Shown one piece after another: positions 5,327-13,992 of a stretch of 14,064 nt of DNA (its first letter is position 1; each line of letters begins with the position of its first letter). The stretch lies in contig JBCDJG010000090.1 of NCBI GenBank assembly GCA_038748065.1, forward strand, positions 1-14,064. Reading direction: 5' to 3'. Below the pieces are notes generated by a model. The model saw only the letters and a list, made by a program, of their open reading frames with translations, had not been told where the DNA came from and made no database searches. A program made the translations under genes and the position numbers. This DNA comes from JBCDJG01 sp038748065. GTDB lineage: Bacteria; Pseudomonadota; Gammaproteobacteria; Pseudomonadales; Halieaceae.

Positions 5327-7450
5327 TTACTCGGCAGCTTCTTCTACCGGGGCCGGTGCCTCGTCTTCCAGCAGCTCCTTAATAGAGAGCTTGATGCGAC
5401 CGCGCTGGTCTACGTCCAGCACTTTGACCCGCACTTCTTCACCTTCGCTCAGATGGTCAGATACGTTCTCCACCCTCTCGTTGGCGATCTGCGAGATATG
5501 CACCAGGCCATCTTTACCGGGCAGAATGTTAACGAAGGCCCCGAAGTCGACAATGCGCGCCACGGTACCTGTGTAGATCGCCCCGACCTCCGCTTCCGCG
5601 GTGATCTCTTCGACCATTTCTACGGCCTTATCGCGGGCGGCCTGATCCTGACCGAAGATGCGGACGGTGCCGTCATCGTCGATATCAACGGTAGCGCCAG
5701 AGGCTTCGGTGATGCCGCGAATCGTCGCACCGCCCTTACCGATGATGTCACGTATCTTGTCGGAATCTACCTTCAGGGTCACCATGCTCGGCGCGTTCTC
5801 CGAGGTCACTTCACGCGGCGCATCCAGCACGGCGTTCATCTGGCCAAGAATGTGCAAGCGTGCTGCTTTAGCCTGCTCGAGCGCCGTCTCCATGATCTGG
5901 GCTGTAATACCTTCGATCTTGATGTCCATCTGCAGCGCCGTGACACCCTCGGCGGTACCGGCAACTTTAAAGTCCATGTCGCCGAGATGATCCTCGTCAC
6001 CAAGGATATCGGTCAACACGGCAAACTGGTTGCCGTCCTTTACCAGACCCATGGCAATGCCGGCAACCGGTGCTTTGAGCGGTACGCCAGCGGCCATCAG
6101 AGATAGTGAACCCACACAGACTGACGCCATGGAGCTGGAGCCGTTCGACTCGGTAATCTCCGAAACCACGCGGACCGTGTAGGGGAACTCCTCTTCACCC
6201 GGCAGTACGGCTGCAAGACCCCGGCGGGCCAGGCGGCCGTGACCGATTTCGCGACGACTGGTAAAGCCAACTCGCCCTGCTTCACCGACCGAGTAGGGCG
6301 GGAAGTTGTAGTGCAGCATAAAGGGATCGCGGCGCTCACCTTCAAGGGCATCGATGATCTGGGCGTCTCGGGTGGAGCCCAGGGTGACAGCACCTATCGC
6401 CTGGGTCTCGCCACGCGTGAACAGGGCCGAGCCGTGCGCCTTCTTCAGCACGTCGACCTCACAGGCAATGGCACGGACAGTGCGGTTGTCACGACCATCA
6501 ATGCGGGCCTCGCCGGAAAGAATGCGCTTGCGCACCAGGTTCTTCTCGACGGACTTGAAAACGTCCTTGATCTCATCGGCGCCAGGGCCATCTTCAGTCG
6601 CAAGGGCCGCAACACAGGCCTCCTTGATCTGACCAACGCGCTCGTAGCGTGCCGATTTCTCGGTAATGCGATAGGCTTCGCCGAGATCCGCCTTGGCCTG
6701 GCTTTCCACCGCAGCCAGTAGCTCTTCATTGACTGCGGGCGCTTCCCACTCCCACTTCGGCTTACCCGCTTCCGCGGCCAGCTCGTTCACAGCCTGGATG
6801 ACGGCCTGCATTTCCTGGTGAGCGAACAGCACGGCGCCGAGCATCTGGTCTTCAGTCAGCTCACTGGCCTGCGACTCAACCATCAGCACAGCGTCCTTGG
6901 TGCCAGCGACAACCATGTCGAGCTGGCTATCGGCCAGCTGATCGTAAGTGGGGTTCAAGACATAGCCGTCGGCTTCGGTAAAGCCAACACGAGCACCACC
7001 GATGGGGCCGTTAAAAGGTGCACCCGAAATCGCCAGAGCGGCAGACGTACCGATCATCGCAGGAATGTCGGGGTCGATGCTCTTGTCCGCCGACATGACG
7101 GTGCAAACCACCTGCACTTCGTTCATGAAGCCATCGGCGAACAGCGGGCGGATGGGCCGGTCAATCAGGCGCGAGGTGAGTGTTTCTTTCTCACTCGGGC
7201 GAGCTTCACGCTTGAAGAAACCGCCGGGAATCTTGCCGACGGAATAGGTCTTTTCGATGTAGTGCACGCCAAGCGGAAAGAAGTCCTGACCCGGGCGCAT
7301 GGATTTTTCTGCCACCACGGTGCACAGCACCGAGGTATTCTCGACGGTCACCAGGACGGCGCCGCTTGCCTGCCGCGCGATGCGGCCGGTCTCCAGGGTG
7401 ACAGTCTGGCTGCCATACTGGAAGGTTTTCGTTACTGGATTCACATTCAT
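5327..7450 (-). CDS. pnp: Polyribonucleotide nucleotidyltransferase (PNPase)
   Basis: A phosphorolytic 3'-5' exoribonuclease, core of the RNA degradosome. It is 707 residues as read from ATG (E. coli about 711). Order: RNase PH-like domain 1, helical linker, catalytic RNase PH-like domain 2, KH (about 567-600, with IRDIIGKGGATIRGI) and S1 (about 622-690). Phosphate-site residues NGSSS (436-440) and catalytic Asp485 and Asp491 in GDEDHLGDMD are present, so it should be active. GGAG lies only 2 nt before this ATG but 8 nt before a GTG two codons later (7444), which would give a start close to the E. coli N-terminus, so GTG may be the real start. It lies 51 bp after rpsO, with a hairpin between. 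E. coli pnp is autoregulated through a leader hairpin cut by RNase III, and this hairpin may serve the same way. Confidence 0.97.
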   Translation of the reverse strand: MNVNPVTKTFQYGSQTVTLETGRIARQASGAVLVTVENTSVLCTVVAEKSMRPGQDFFPLGVHYIEKTYSVGKIPGGFFKREARPSEKETLTSRLIDRPIRPLFADGFMNEVQVVCTVMSADKSIDPDIPAMIGTSAALAISGAPFNGPIGGARVGFTEADGYVLNPTYDQLADSQLDMVVAGTKDAVLMVESQASELTEDQMLGAVLFAHQEMQAVIQAVNELAAEAGKPKWEWEAPAVNEELLAAVESQAKADLGEAYRITEKSARYERVGQIKEACVAALATEDGPGADEIKDVFKSVEKNLVRKRILSGEARIDGRDNRTVRAIACEVDVLKKAHGSALFTRGETQAIGAVTLGSTRDAQIIDALEGERRDPFMLHYNFPPYSVGEAGRVGFTSRREIGHGRLARRGLAAVLPGEEEFPYTVRVVSEITESNGSSSMASVCVGSLSLMAAGVPLKAPVAGIAMGLVKDGNQFAVLTDILGDEDHLGDMDFKVAGTAEGVTALQMDIKIEGITAQIMETALEQAKAARLHILGQMNAVLDAPREVTSENAPSMVTLKVDSDKIRDIIGKGGATIRGITEASGATVDIDDDGTVRIFGQDQAARDKAVEMVEEITAEAEVGAIYTGTVARIVDFGAFVNILPGKDGLVHISQIANERVENVSDHLSEGEEVRVKVLDVDQRGRIKLSIKELLEDEAPAPVEEAAE

Positions 7451-7460
7451 TCTCCGTTAG

Positions 7461-7489
7461 ACAAAACAACCGGGGCACCCGGCCCCGGT
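7461..7489 (-). terminator. rpsO-pnp intergenic hairpin (attenuator or processing site)
   Basis: An 8-bp stem (7469-7476 with 7482-7489, ACCGGGGC/GCCCCGGT, five-base loop) followed on the minus strand by a T-rich TTGTTTTG tract. It lies between the rpsO stop and the pnp start. By analogy with E. coli, where this gap holds the rpsO terminator and RNase III processing region, it is likely a partial terminator or mRNA processing/stability element. Confidence 0.65.
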
Positions 7490-7501
7490 AGTAGCGAAAG
7501 C

Positions 7502-7771
7502 TTAGCGACGTAGTCCAAGACGCTGGATGAGGTCGGTATATCGGGTAGAGTCTTTACGCTTTAGGTAATCCAGCAACTTGCGACGCTGGTTCACCATGCG
7601 GATCAGACCGCGGCGGGAGTGGTGGTCTTGCTTGTGCGACTGAAAGTGCCCCTGCAGCTGCTCAATATTCGCGGTCAGCAGTGCGATCTGTACTTCCGGG
7701 GAACCGGTGTCGCTTTCACTCTGTTGATACTCTTTAACGATTTCAGCTTTCTTTGTAGCATTTAATGCCAT
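7502..7771 (-). CDS. rpsO: 30S ribosomal protein S15
   Basis: Primary 16S rRNA-binding protein of the 30S platform. It is 89 residues, the usual length, starting MALNATKKAEIV and ending LIQRLGLRR. Typical S15 stretches are present: SDTGSPEVQIALLT, HFQSHKQDHHSRRGL and RRKLLDYLK. The reading frame is open 18 codons further upstream (to 7825), but that part is not S15-like. The ATG at 7771 has AGAGGA six nt before it, so the short form is right. It is preceded by a 99-bp gap after truB and followed by pnp, the standard order. In E. coli S15 represses its own translation through a leader pseudoknot; whether this leader does so is unknown. Confidence 0.97.
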   Translation of the reverse strand: MALNATKKAEIVKEYQQSESDTGSPEVQIALLTANIEQLQGHFQSHKQDHHSRRGLIRMVNQRRKLLDYLKRKDSTRYTDLIQRLGLRR

Positions 7772-7870
7772 GATAATTCCTCTTCTAATCTGCCTCAGGC
7801 GAGCTTGCCGCCCTTCGTTTAACAAAGAGCCTGTCCGTGCAGATTTACAGACAGGTTCGTGTCACCCACG
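7772..7870 (-). promoter_or_regulatory. truB-rpsO intergenic region / rpsO leader
   Basis: The 99-bp gap before rpsO is the longest inside the operon. It holds the rpsO ribosome binding site (AGAGGA), a possible 6-bp hairpin (CCTGTC/GACAGG with a 14-base loop, toward the truB side), and a short GGCG/CGCC pairing nearer the start. It could carry an rpsO promoter or an S15 translational operator, as in E. coli, but I see no convincing -35/-10 pair and no clear pseudoknot. Confidence 0.25.
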
Positions 7871-8794
7871 TCAGGTGACTATCAGTCGACGCGGCGCCAC
7901 GCGCCCGTCGTCTAATATCTCTCCTACCCCCAGAAACTCTCCGGATTCCAAGGCGATGCGCACCATACCATCACAGGGCGCATTTGGCACCTGCACTGGC
8001 TGGCCTCGGCGCATGTAAAAACCGCTCGATTCGGGCAATTCCACCAGAGGCAGCGAGCCCAGCGCCCGATCCGGCGGCAGCAGCAGCGCGTCCATATCCG
8101 CGAGTCGCTCATGCGCCTTGAGGGACTCAAGCGTTGCCAGCGTCACGCTGCGGTCTTCCCGGAAGGGGCCAGCCTGAGTTCGCCTCAGGGCGCTAACGTG
8201 AGCGCCACAGCCCAGCGCCTCGCCAAGGTCCTCTGCCAGGGAACGCACGTAAGTACCCTTACTGCACTCAAGATCGACGTCCACTTCGGGGCGTTCACCC
8301 CCCCGAAAGGCGGTCAGCTGCAGCCGTTTAATGTGCACCCGGCGGCTAGGTCGCTCGACCTCTTTTCCCCGGCGCGCCAGTTCATACAGCGGCTTGCCCT
8401 CATGTTTCAGTGCCGAGTACATCGACGGTATCTGTTCAATCTCTCCGCGGAAGCGACCCAGTGCCTCTTCAACCGTCCCGCGCGTGAGGGCGCTGCCATC
8501 GCATTCTGCGATGACTTCGCCTTCCGCATCGCCCGTTGTCGTGGCAATGCCGAGGCGAAAGGTGCTGCTATACGCTTTATCCGCGTCCAGCAGGTACTGG
8601 GAAAACTTGGTCGCCTCGCCAAAACACAGGGGCAAAACCCCCGTCGCAAGCGGGTCAAGGCTACCGGTATGGCCGGCTTTCGCAGCAAAGAACAGCCGCT
8701 TCGCGCTCTGCAAGGCCTGGTTAGAACTCACCCCAAGGGGCTTATCCAGCACCAGAATGCCATTCAAGGGCCGGCCGCGCCTGCGCCGTGCCAC
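7871..8794 (-). CDS. truB: tRNA pseudouridine(55) synthase TruB
   Basis: Makes pseudouridine 55 in the T-loop of most tRNAs. It is 307 residues, close to the usual 310. The N-terminus NGILVLDKPLGVSSN (11-25) and catalytic motif GHTGSLDPLATG, with Asp47 as the nucleophile, are diagnostic. KAYSSTFRLGIATTTGDAEG and SALKHEGKPLYELAR follow, as in the family, and the C-terminal part resembles a PUA-like domain. It starts at GTG three bases after the rbfA stop codon, so translational coupling is likely. The Arg-rich start (MARRRRGRP) is common in TruB. It sits between rbfA and rpsO, as in other gammaproteobacteria. Confidence 0.96.
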   Translation of the reverse strand: MARRRRGRPLNGILVLDKPLGVSSNQALQSAKRLFFAAKAGHTGSLDPLATGVLPLCFGEATKFSQYLLDADKAYSSTFRLGIATTTGDAEGEVIAECDGSALTRGTVEEALGRFRGEIEQIPSMYSALKHEGKPLYELARRGKEVERPSRRVHIKRLQLTAFRGGERPEVDVDLECSKGTYVRSLAEDLGEALGCGAHVSALRRTQAGPFREDRSVTLATLESLKAHERLADMDALLLPPDRALGSLPLVELPESSGFYMRRGQPVQVPNAPCDGMVRIALESGEFLGVGEILDDGRVAPRRLIVT

Positions 8795-8797
8795 GGC

Positions 8798-9196
8798 CTA
8801 CTGCTCCTCCGCGTCGTCATCGCGCAGGCCCAGCTCGCGGTCTGCGTCCGCCGCCCGCCGGATCAAGTCTTCCAACTCGCGGCCACGACCAACACTGTTG
8901 TCGAAGTAAAAGCGAAGCTGCGGCACGCTGCGCATGCTGCTGTCGCGTGACAGCTCACTGCGCAGGAAGCCGGACGCGCGATTGAGCACCTCGGTGACTT
9001 CCTTGGCCTCTTCGCTGTTGTCCGCGTTGAGCACCGTGTAGTACACGCGCGCATGCCCGAGGTCTCGGCTGATATCGACACTGGTAAGACTGACCATGCC
9101 GAGGCGCGGATCTCGCAGCTCGTGCTGTATCAGGCCCGCCAGCTCGCGCTGCAGGTGGTCTGCCACCCGCTGCGTACGGCTGTATTCCCTGGCCAT
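8798..9196 (-). CDS. rbfA: 30S ribosome-binding factor RbfA
   Basis: A small KH-fold factor for late 30S maturation and 16S rRNA 5'-end processing, also linked to cold adaptation. It is 132 residues, a typical length. It begins REYSRTQRVADHLQREL, followed by LRDPRLGMVSLTSVDISRDLGHARVY and later the region with LRSELSR and PQLRFYFD, all characteristic. The C-terminal tail is acidic. ATG start 15 bp after the infB stop; its stop is 3 bp before truB. Part of the operon that joins transcription elongation, initiation and ribosome maturation factors. Confidence 0.96.
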   Translation of the reverse strand: MAREYSRTQRVADHLQRELAGLIQHELRDPRLGMVSLTSVDISRDLGHARVYYTVLNADNSEEAKEVTEVLNRASGFLRSELSRDSSMRSVPQLRFYFDNSVGRGRELEDLIRRAADADRELGLRDDDAEEQ

Positions 9197-9211
9197 GTAA
9201 GTCTCGCCCGC

Positions 9212-11851
9212 CTAGAGCGTGCGAGCGAACTCCTTGACCTCGTAGACTTCGATCAGGTCGCCAACTTTCACGTCCGTGTAGTTCTTAACGCCGATGCCGC
9301 ACTCGGTGCCGGCGCGCACCTCATTGACGTCGTCCTTGTGGCGGCGCAAAGACTCAAGCTCGCCCTCGTAAATCACCACGTTGTCGCGCAGTACGCGAAT
9401 CGGCTTGGATCGATAGACGGCGCCCTCGGTCACCATGCAGCCCGCGATCTGTCCAAACTTGGGCGAGCGGAATACGTCGCGCACCTCTGCGATACCCACA
9501 ATCTCCTCACGCAGCTCTGGCGCCAGCATACCGGACAGGGCGTTCTTGACATCATCGATCAGGTCGTAGATAACGTTGTAGTAGCGCAGATCGATACCTT
9601 CGTTCTCGACGACCTTGCGAGCTGCGCTGTCGGCGCGAACGTTGAAGCCAAAGATCACCGCTTCCGAGGTGAGCGCCAGCGTCACGTCTGTCTCGGAAAT
9701 GCCGCCGACACCGCCAGCCACGATATTGACCTGAACTTCGCTGTTGCCCAAATCAAGCAGCGCGGTTTGCAGCGCCTCAAGTGAGCCACGTACGTCGGCT
9801 TTGACGACAATATTCAGGGTCTTCTTTTCGCCCGCAGTCATGCTTTCGAACATGTTGTCGAGCTTGGCCGCCTGCTGCCGCTGCAGCTTGTTCTCGCGAC
9901 TCTTCTCCTGGCGGAAGTCCGCGACCTCGCGCGCACGTTTTTCGCTCTCAACTGCGGCGAATTGATCGCCCGCGTCGGGGGTACCGTCCAGCCCCAGAAT
10001 TTCCACGGGGATGCTGGGTCCGGCCTCGTCGATCGCTTGCCCGTTTTCATCGAGCATCGCACGCACGCGGCCATACTGCAGACCCGCGAGTACGATATCG
10101 CCTTTGCGCAGCGTGCCGCTCTGCACCAGCAGCGAGGCCACCGACCCGCGCCCTTTGTCCAGCCGCGACTCGATCACAATGCCCTGTGCCGGCACATCAC
10201 GCGGAGCGCTCAGTTCCAGCACCTCTGCCTGCAGTAGCACCGCATCCAGCAGTTCGCTGATGCCGTCACCGGTAAGGGCAGACACATTGATAAACTGGTT
10301 CTCGCCGCCCCACTCTTCCGGGATAACCTCTTTGGCGGCTAGCTCATTCTTGACCCGCTCCGGGTCAGCGCCTTCCTTGTCGATCTTGTTAACGGCAACG
10401 ATCAGGGGCACTTCGGCAGCGCGGGCATGGTTGATGGCCTCTTCCGTCTGCGGCATGACACCGTCGTCCGCGGCGACCACCAGGATCACGATATCTGTGC
10501 TCTTGGCGCCACGGGCACGCATCGCGGTAAAAGCCGCGTGGCCAGGCGTATCCAGGAAGGAAATCATGCCGTGGTCGGTATCGACGTGATAGGCACCAAT
10601 ATGCTGCGTGATACCACCTGCCTCACCGGAGGCGACATGGGTCTGGCGGATATAATCCAGCAGTGAGGTCTTGCCGTGGTCGACGTGGCCCATCACTGTC
10701 ACGACCGGCGCACGCCCTTCCTCAGTACCTTCATGTTGCGACAGCGTTTCCTCAAGCTTCTCTTCCAGCGCGTCAGCGCTGACCAGGTTCACTTTATGGC
10801 CCATTTCTTCAACCACGAGGGTCGCGGTGTCCTGGTCAATCATCTGATTGATGGTCGCCATAACACCCAGCTTCATCAGCTCCTTGATCACCTCGCCAGA
10901 CTTGACAGACATGGCCTGGGACAAGCCGGCCACGGAAATCATATCGGCAATTTCTACCTCGTGGATGATGTCCTTGGTGGGCATCTCGAAGCCATGCTTG
11001 CCGTGTTCTTCGTGCGTGGCCTTCATCTTCTTGCGGCCTCGGCGTCGGCCGATGCCAGACTCTGCAGCTTCAAGATCAGACAGGGAAAGGTTGTGTCCGC
11101 GCTGCTTGCCGCGGCCTGCGGGCGCGTTGCGATCGAGGCGGGTGCCACGTTTTTTCTTGTAGTCTTCCTGGCGACCGGGCGCCGGCGCATCATGCAGGCG
11201 TTTCGGTCGCTTGGCCGCTGCGTCTTTATCCGGTGCTGCTTTGCTGACTTCCTCGGCTTTGCGCCGTTCTTCCTCTTCCTTGCGCGCTACCGCGGCAGCC
11301 GCGCGGGCTTCGGCTTCAGCCGCTTCCCGAGCCTTACGGCGTGCAGCGGCACGCTGACGCAGCACTTCTGGATCGAGGTCAGCCGGATCTTCCTCCTCAA
11401 ACTCGTCGACAGCGACCGTGGCTTCCACGGCAACCGCCTCGGCCACTTCGGTATCGGCCGCTGTCGTCTCTTCGACCTCTTCTTCTACAACAGGCGCGAG
11501 CTCTTCCACGTCATCAGCTGCGCGGGCGGCCGCCTCCGCTTCCAGCTCCGCCGGATCGCGCTTAACGTAGGTGCGCTTTTTGCGCACCTCAACGTTGACC
11601 GTCTTCTTGCCCTGGCTGCCGGAGGTCCTCAGGGTGCTGATGGTCTTGCGCTTCAGCGTGATGCGCTTGGGTGCCGCGGTCGATTCCCCGTGGCTGCGCT
11701 TCAGGAAGGCGAGCAGCGTCTGCTTGTCTTCATCAGAGACACCCTCTTCCGCCTCAGTGTGCGGCAGACCTGCCTCTTTCATCTGCGTCAGCAGACGATC
11801 AACGGATGCGCCCACGACTTCCGCGAGTTGCTGTACTGTCACCTGCGCCAT
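9212..11851 (-). CDS. infB: Translation initiation factor IF-2
   Basis: The GTPase that recruits fMet-tRNA to the 30S subunit and promotes subunit joining. It is 879 residues from ATG at 11851. That start has AAGGAG seven nt upstream and is preferred over a TTG one codon earlier. Order: an IF2_N module (1-52); a long charged Ala/Glu/Arg/Lys linker (about 95-290); a second IF2_N module (about 292-345); the G domain with GHVDHGKT (388-395), DTPGH (434-438) and NKID (488-491); then beta-barrel and C-terminal tRNA-binding domains ending in the conserved VKVGDLIEVYEVKE region. Length and order match the E. coli long form (about 890). It lies 51 bp after nusA and 15 bp before rbfA. Confidence 0.97.
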   Translation of the reverse strand: MAQVTVQQLAEVVGASVDRLLTQMKEAGLPHTEAEEGVSDEDKQTLLAFLKRSHGESTAAPKRITLKRKTISTLRTSGSQGKKTVNVEVRKKRTYVKRDPAELEAEAAARAADDVEELAPVVEEEVEETTAADTEVAEAVAVEATVAVDEFEEEDPADLDPEVLRQRAAARRKAREAAEAEARAAAAVARKEEEERRKAEEVSKAAPDKDAAAKRPKRLHDAPAPGRQEDYKKKRGTRLDRNAPAGRGKQRGHNLSLSDLEAAESGIGRRRGRKKMKATHEEHGKHGFEMPTKDIIHEVEIADMISVAGLSQAMSVKSGEVIKELMKLGVMATINQMIDQDTATLVVEEMGHKVNLVSADALEEKLEETLSQHEGTEEGRAPVVTVMGHVDHGKTSLLDYIRQTHVASGEAGGITQHIGAYHVDTDHGMISFLDTPGHAAFTAMRARGAKSTDIVILVVAADDGVMPQTEEAINHARAAEVPLIVAVNKIDKEGADPERVKNELAAKEVIPEEWGGENQFINVSALTGDGISELLDAVLLQAEVLELSAPRDVPAQGIVIESRLDKGRGSVASLLVQSGTLRKGDIVLAGLQYGRVRAMLDENGQAIDEAGPSIPVEILGLDGTPDAGDQFAAVESEKRAREVADFRQEKSRENKLQRQQAAKLDNMFESMTAGEKKTLNIVVKADVRGSLEALQTALLDLGNSEVQVNIVAGGVGGISETDVTLALTSEAVIFGFNVRADSAARKVVENEGIDLRYYNVIYDLIDDVKNALSGMLAPELREEIVGIAEVRDVFRSPKFGQIAGCMVTEGAVYRSKPIRVLRDNVVIYEGELESLRRHKDDVNEVRAGTECGIGVKNYTDVKVGDLIEVYEVKEFARTL

Positions 11852-11902
11852 CAATTCTCTCCTTCGTACCCTGTTCGCCTTACGCCTGCCATGATCGAGC
11901 TA

Positions 11903-13399
11903 TTACTCGCTGGCCTCCTCGGCAAACCAGGGTGCACGGGCCGTCATAATCAGCTCGCCCGCGCGCTCTTCCGTCATATCTTCGATATCCAGGATGTCTT
12001 CCACACCCTGCTCGGCCAGGTCTTCCATGGTGACAATGCCGCGACTGGCCAGAATAAAGGCCAGGTGGCGATCCATGCCGTCCATGGTCAGCAGATCTTC
12101 AGCGGGCTCGTTAGCCCCGAGCTGCTCTTCCGTAGCAATCGCCGCGGTGAGCAGTGCATCCTTTGCCCTGGCCCTGAGCTCTTCGGCGATTTCCTCGTCG
12201 AAGCCCTCGATAGCGGTCATCTCGTCCAGCGGCACGTAAGCCACCTCTTCCAGAGTGGTGAAGCCCTCTTCGACCAGAATCTCCGCAACTTCTTCATCCA
12301 CGTCGAGTTGCTCACAGAACACACCGATCACCTCGCCGGCCTCGGCCTCATGCTTCTCGGCGGCCTCATCCGTGCTCATCACATTGATGGTCCAGTCAGT
12401 GAGTTCGCTAGCCAGACGTACGTTCTGGCCGCTGCGGCCGATCGCTTGGGCAAGATTGTCTTCTGATACGGCTACATCCATGGTGCCCGAGTCTTCGTCG
12501 ACCACGATGGACTCCACCTCAGCCGGCGACATGGCATTGATGACCAACTGTGCCGGATTGTCATCCCAAAGCACGATATCAACGCGCTCGTTGTCCAACT
12601 CATTGGACACCGCCTGTACACGCGAGCCGCGCATACCGACGCAGGCGCCGACCGGGTCAATACGCTGATCATTGGTCTTTACCGCGATCTTGGCGCGAGA
12701 GCCGGGATCTCGTGCGGCAGCGCGAATCTGGATCACCTCCTCGGAAATCTCAGGCACTTCGATCTTGAACAGCTCGATCAGCATCTCGGGGCAGGCACGG
12801 CTCAGGATGAGCTGAGGGCCACGGGTCTCGGTGCTGATCTCCTGGAGAATCGCACGCACGCGGTCGTTGACGCGGAAAGTCTCTCGGCCCACCAGTTGTT
12901 CACGGGGCAGCAGGCCCTCGGCGTTGTTGCCAAGGTCCACGATGACATTGTCGCGGGTCACCTTCTTTACCGTGCCAGCCACCAGTTCGCCCACGCGGTG
13001 CATGTATTGCTCGACGACCTGAGCGCGCTCTGCGTCGCGCACCCGCTGCACAATCACCTGCTTCGCAGTCTGGGCAGCAATACGGCCAAAACCTACATTT
13101 TCGACCTGCTCCTGGTAAACATCGCCGGGCTGCAGGCTGGTATCTTTCTCGGCGGCTTCCTCCGTCGTGAACTGCGTGCCGAGCAGCGCCAATTCATCGT
13201 CGGGTACCACCAGCCAGCGGCGCACCGTTACATAGTCACCGGATTCGCGATCGATGGTGACCTCAATATCCGCCTCCTCGTCGTAGCGTTTCTTGGTGGC
13301 GGTCGCCAGAGCCAGTTCGATGGCCTCGAAGATAATGTCCTCAGACACGCCCTTCTCATTGGACACCGCTTCGGCAACCAGCAAAATTTCCTTTGTCAT
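11903..13399 (-). CDS. nusA: Transcription termination/antitermination protein NusA
   Basis: Binds RNA polymerase, modulates pausing and termination, and takes part in rRNA antitermination. It is 498 residues (E. coli 495) and very similar to the E. coli protein. Order: N-terminal polymerase-binding domain (1-130), S1 (about 136-200), KH1 with GACVGMRGSRVQAV (251-264), KH2 with AIGRSGQNVRLA (319-330), then two acidic C-terminal repeats (about 362-415 and 435-490), the gammaproteobacterial form able to contact the polymerase alpha C-terminal domain. ATG start with AGAGG six nt upstream. It lies 54 bp after rimP. In E. coli NusA feeds back on this operon. Confidence 0.97.
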   Translation of the reverse strand: MTKEILLVAEAVSNEKGVSEDIIFEAIELALATATKKRYDEEADIEVTIDRESGDYVTVRRWLVVPDDELALLGTQFTTEEAAEKDTSLQPGDVYQEQVENVGFGRIAAQTAKQVIVQRVRDAERAQVVEQYMHRVGELVAGTVKKVTRDNVIVDLGNNAEGLLPREQLVGRETFRVNDRVRAILQEISTETRGPQLILSRACPEMLIELFKIEVPEISEEVIQIRAAARDPGSRAKIAVKTNDQRIDPVGACVGMRGSRVQAVSNELDNERVDIVLWDDNPAQLVINAMSPAEVESIVVDEDSGTMDVAVSEDNLAQAIGRSGQNVRLASELTDWTINVMSTDEAAEKHEAEAGEVIGVFCEQLDVDEEVAEILVEEGFTTLEEVAYVPLDEMTAIEGFDEEIAEELRARAKDALLTAAIATEEQLGANEPAEDLLTMDGMDRHLAFILASRGIVTMEDLAEQGVEDILDIEDMTEERAGELIMTARAPWFAEEASE

Positions 13400-13453
13400 C
13401 TCAAGCCTCTTTGTTCTGGCCAGCTTTTTACTCGTTGGAGCTCGCAGACCGCA

Positions 13454-13909
13454 TCACGTCCGGGGTTGTACGCGCGCCCTGTCAATGACGCCGTGGGGCA
13501 GCAGGTATTCATGATCATCCATCAGAATAACCACGTCCTCGCCCTCAATGCCCCGCAATACTCCCTTGAACTTGCGCCGCCCTTCGAAAGGACTGCGTAA
13601 ACGCAAATCTACCCACTCACCCACGTAAGCAGGATATTGCGACAGTTTGAACAGCAACCTGTCGAGCCCTGGGGAAGAAACCTCGAGGGTGTACTCGGAG
13701 GATATCGGGTCTTCCACATCCAGCACCGCGCTGACCTGCTCACTCACCGCCGCACAATCGTCGACGGTGATGCCCTGTTCGGCTTCTATATATAGACGCA
13801 GCAAGGAATGCCTGCCACTGGCCGAATACTCAAGGCCCCACAACTCGTAACCCAGGGCCTCGACCGTCGGTTCCAGCATCTCAGTCAGCTGCTGTTCGCG
13901 CGTCGCCAA
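13454..13909 (-). CDS. rimP: Ribosome maturation factor RimP
   Basis: Helps early 30S assembly. Motifs DDCAAVSEQVSAVLDVEDPI and LEVSSPGLDR are the family hallmarks and intact. The frame stays open to an ATG at 13987, but that form would begin 6 nt after the tRNA 3' end and run through the terminator hairpin at 13928-13953, and its extra residues do not look like RimP. A TTG at 13909 gives 151 residues beginning ATREQQLTEMLEPTVEALGYEL, matching the E. coli length (150) and N-terminus. The ribosome binding site before the TTG is weak (A-rich only), so the start is the least sure part. First protein gene of the operon, 54 bp before nusA. Confidence 0.9.
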   Translation of the reverse strand: MATREQQLTEMLEPTVEALGYELWGLEYSASGRHSLLRLYIEAEQGITVDDCAAVSEQVSAVLDVEDPISSEYTLEVSSPGLDRLLFKLSQYPAYVGEWVDLRLRSPFEGRRKFKGVLRGIEGEDVVILMDDHEYLLPHGVIDRARVQPRT

Positions 13910-13927
13910 CTTTTTTCGCCACGTACG

Positions 13928-13953
13928 AAAAAGCCCCTGAAACGGGGCTTTTT
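13928..13953 (-). terminator. Terminator-like hairpin between tRNA-fMet and rimP
   Basis: Five G:C pairs (GCCCC at 13933-13937 with GGGGC at 13944-13948), a six-base loop, and flanking A5/T5 tracts that extend the stem and give a T tail on either strand. It lies 40 bp downstream of the tRNA 3' end and about 19 bp before the rimP TTG. It probably ends most tRNA transcripts, with some read-through into rimP, as in the E. coli metY-rimP arrangement. Confidence 0.8.
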
Positions 13954-13992
13954 CAACGCCGTGCCACGGTGTAGGAGCGTGTGGCACGAATT

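Noticed and set aside
5243..6106. 287-codon plus-strand frame across the pnp terminator and 3' part of pnp
   Set aside because: It is antisense to the certain pnp gene, runs through the terminator hairpin and has no domain features.
7772..7825. 18-codon N-terminal extension of rpsO
   Set aside because: The extension is not S15-like, and the ribosome binding site fits the internal ATG at 7771.
8111..8950. 279-codon plus-strand frame opposite truB and rbfA
   Set aside because: It is a shadow of two certain genes with no motif of its own.
10676..12466. 596-codon open frame on the plus strand across infB and nusA
   Set aside because: It lies antisense to two certain genes, spans their junction and has no recognisable domains; it is a by-product of GC-rich codon use.
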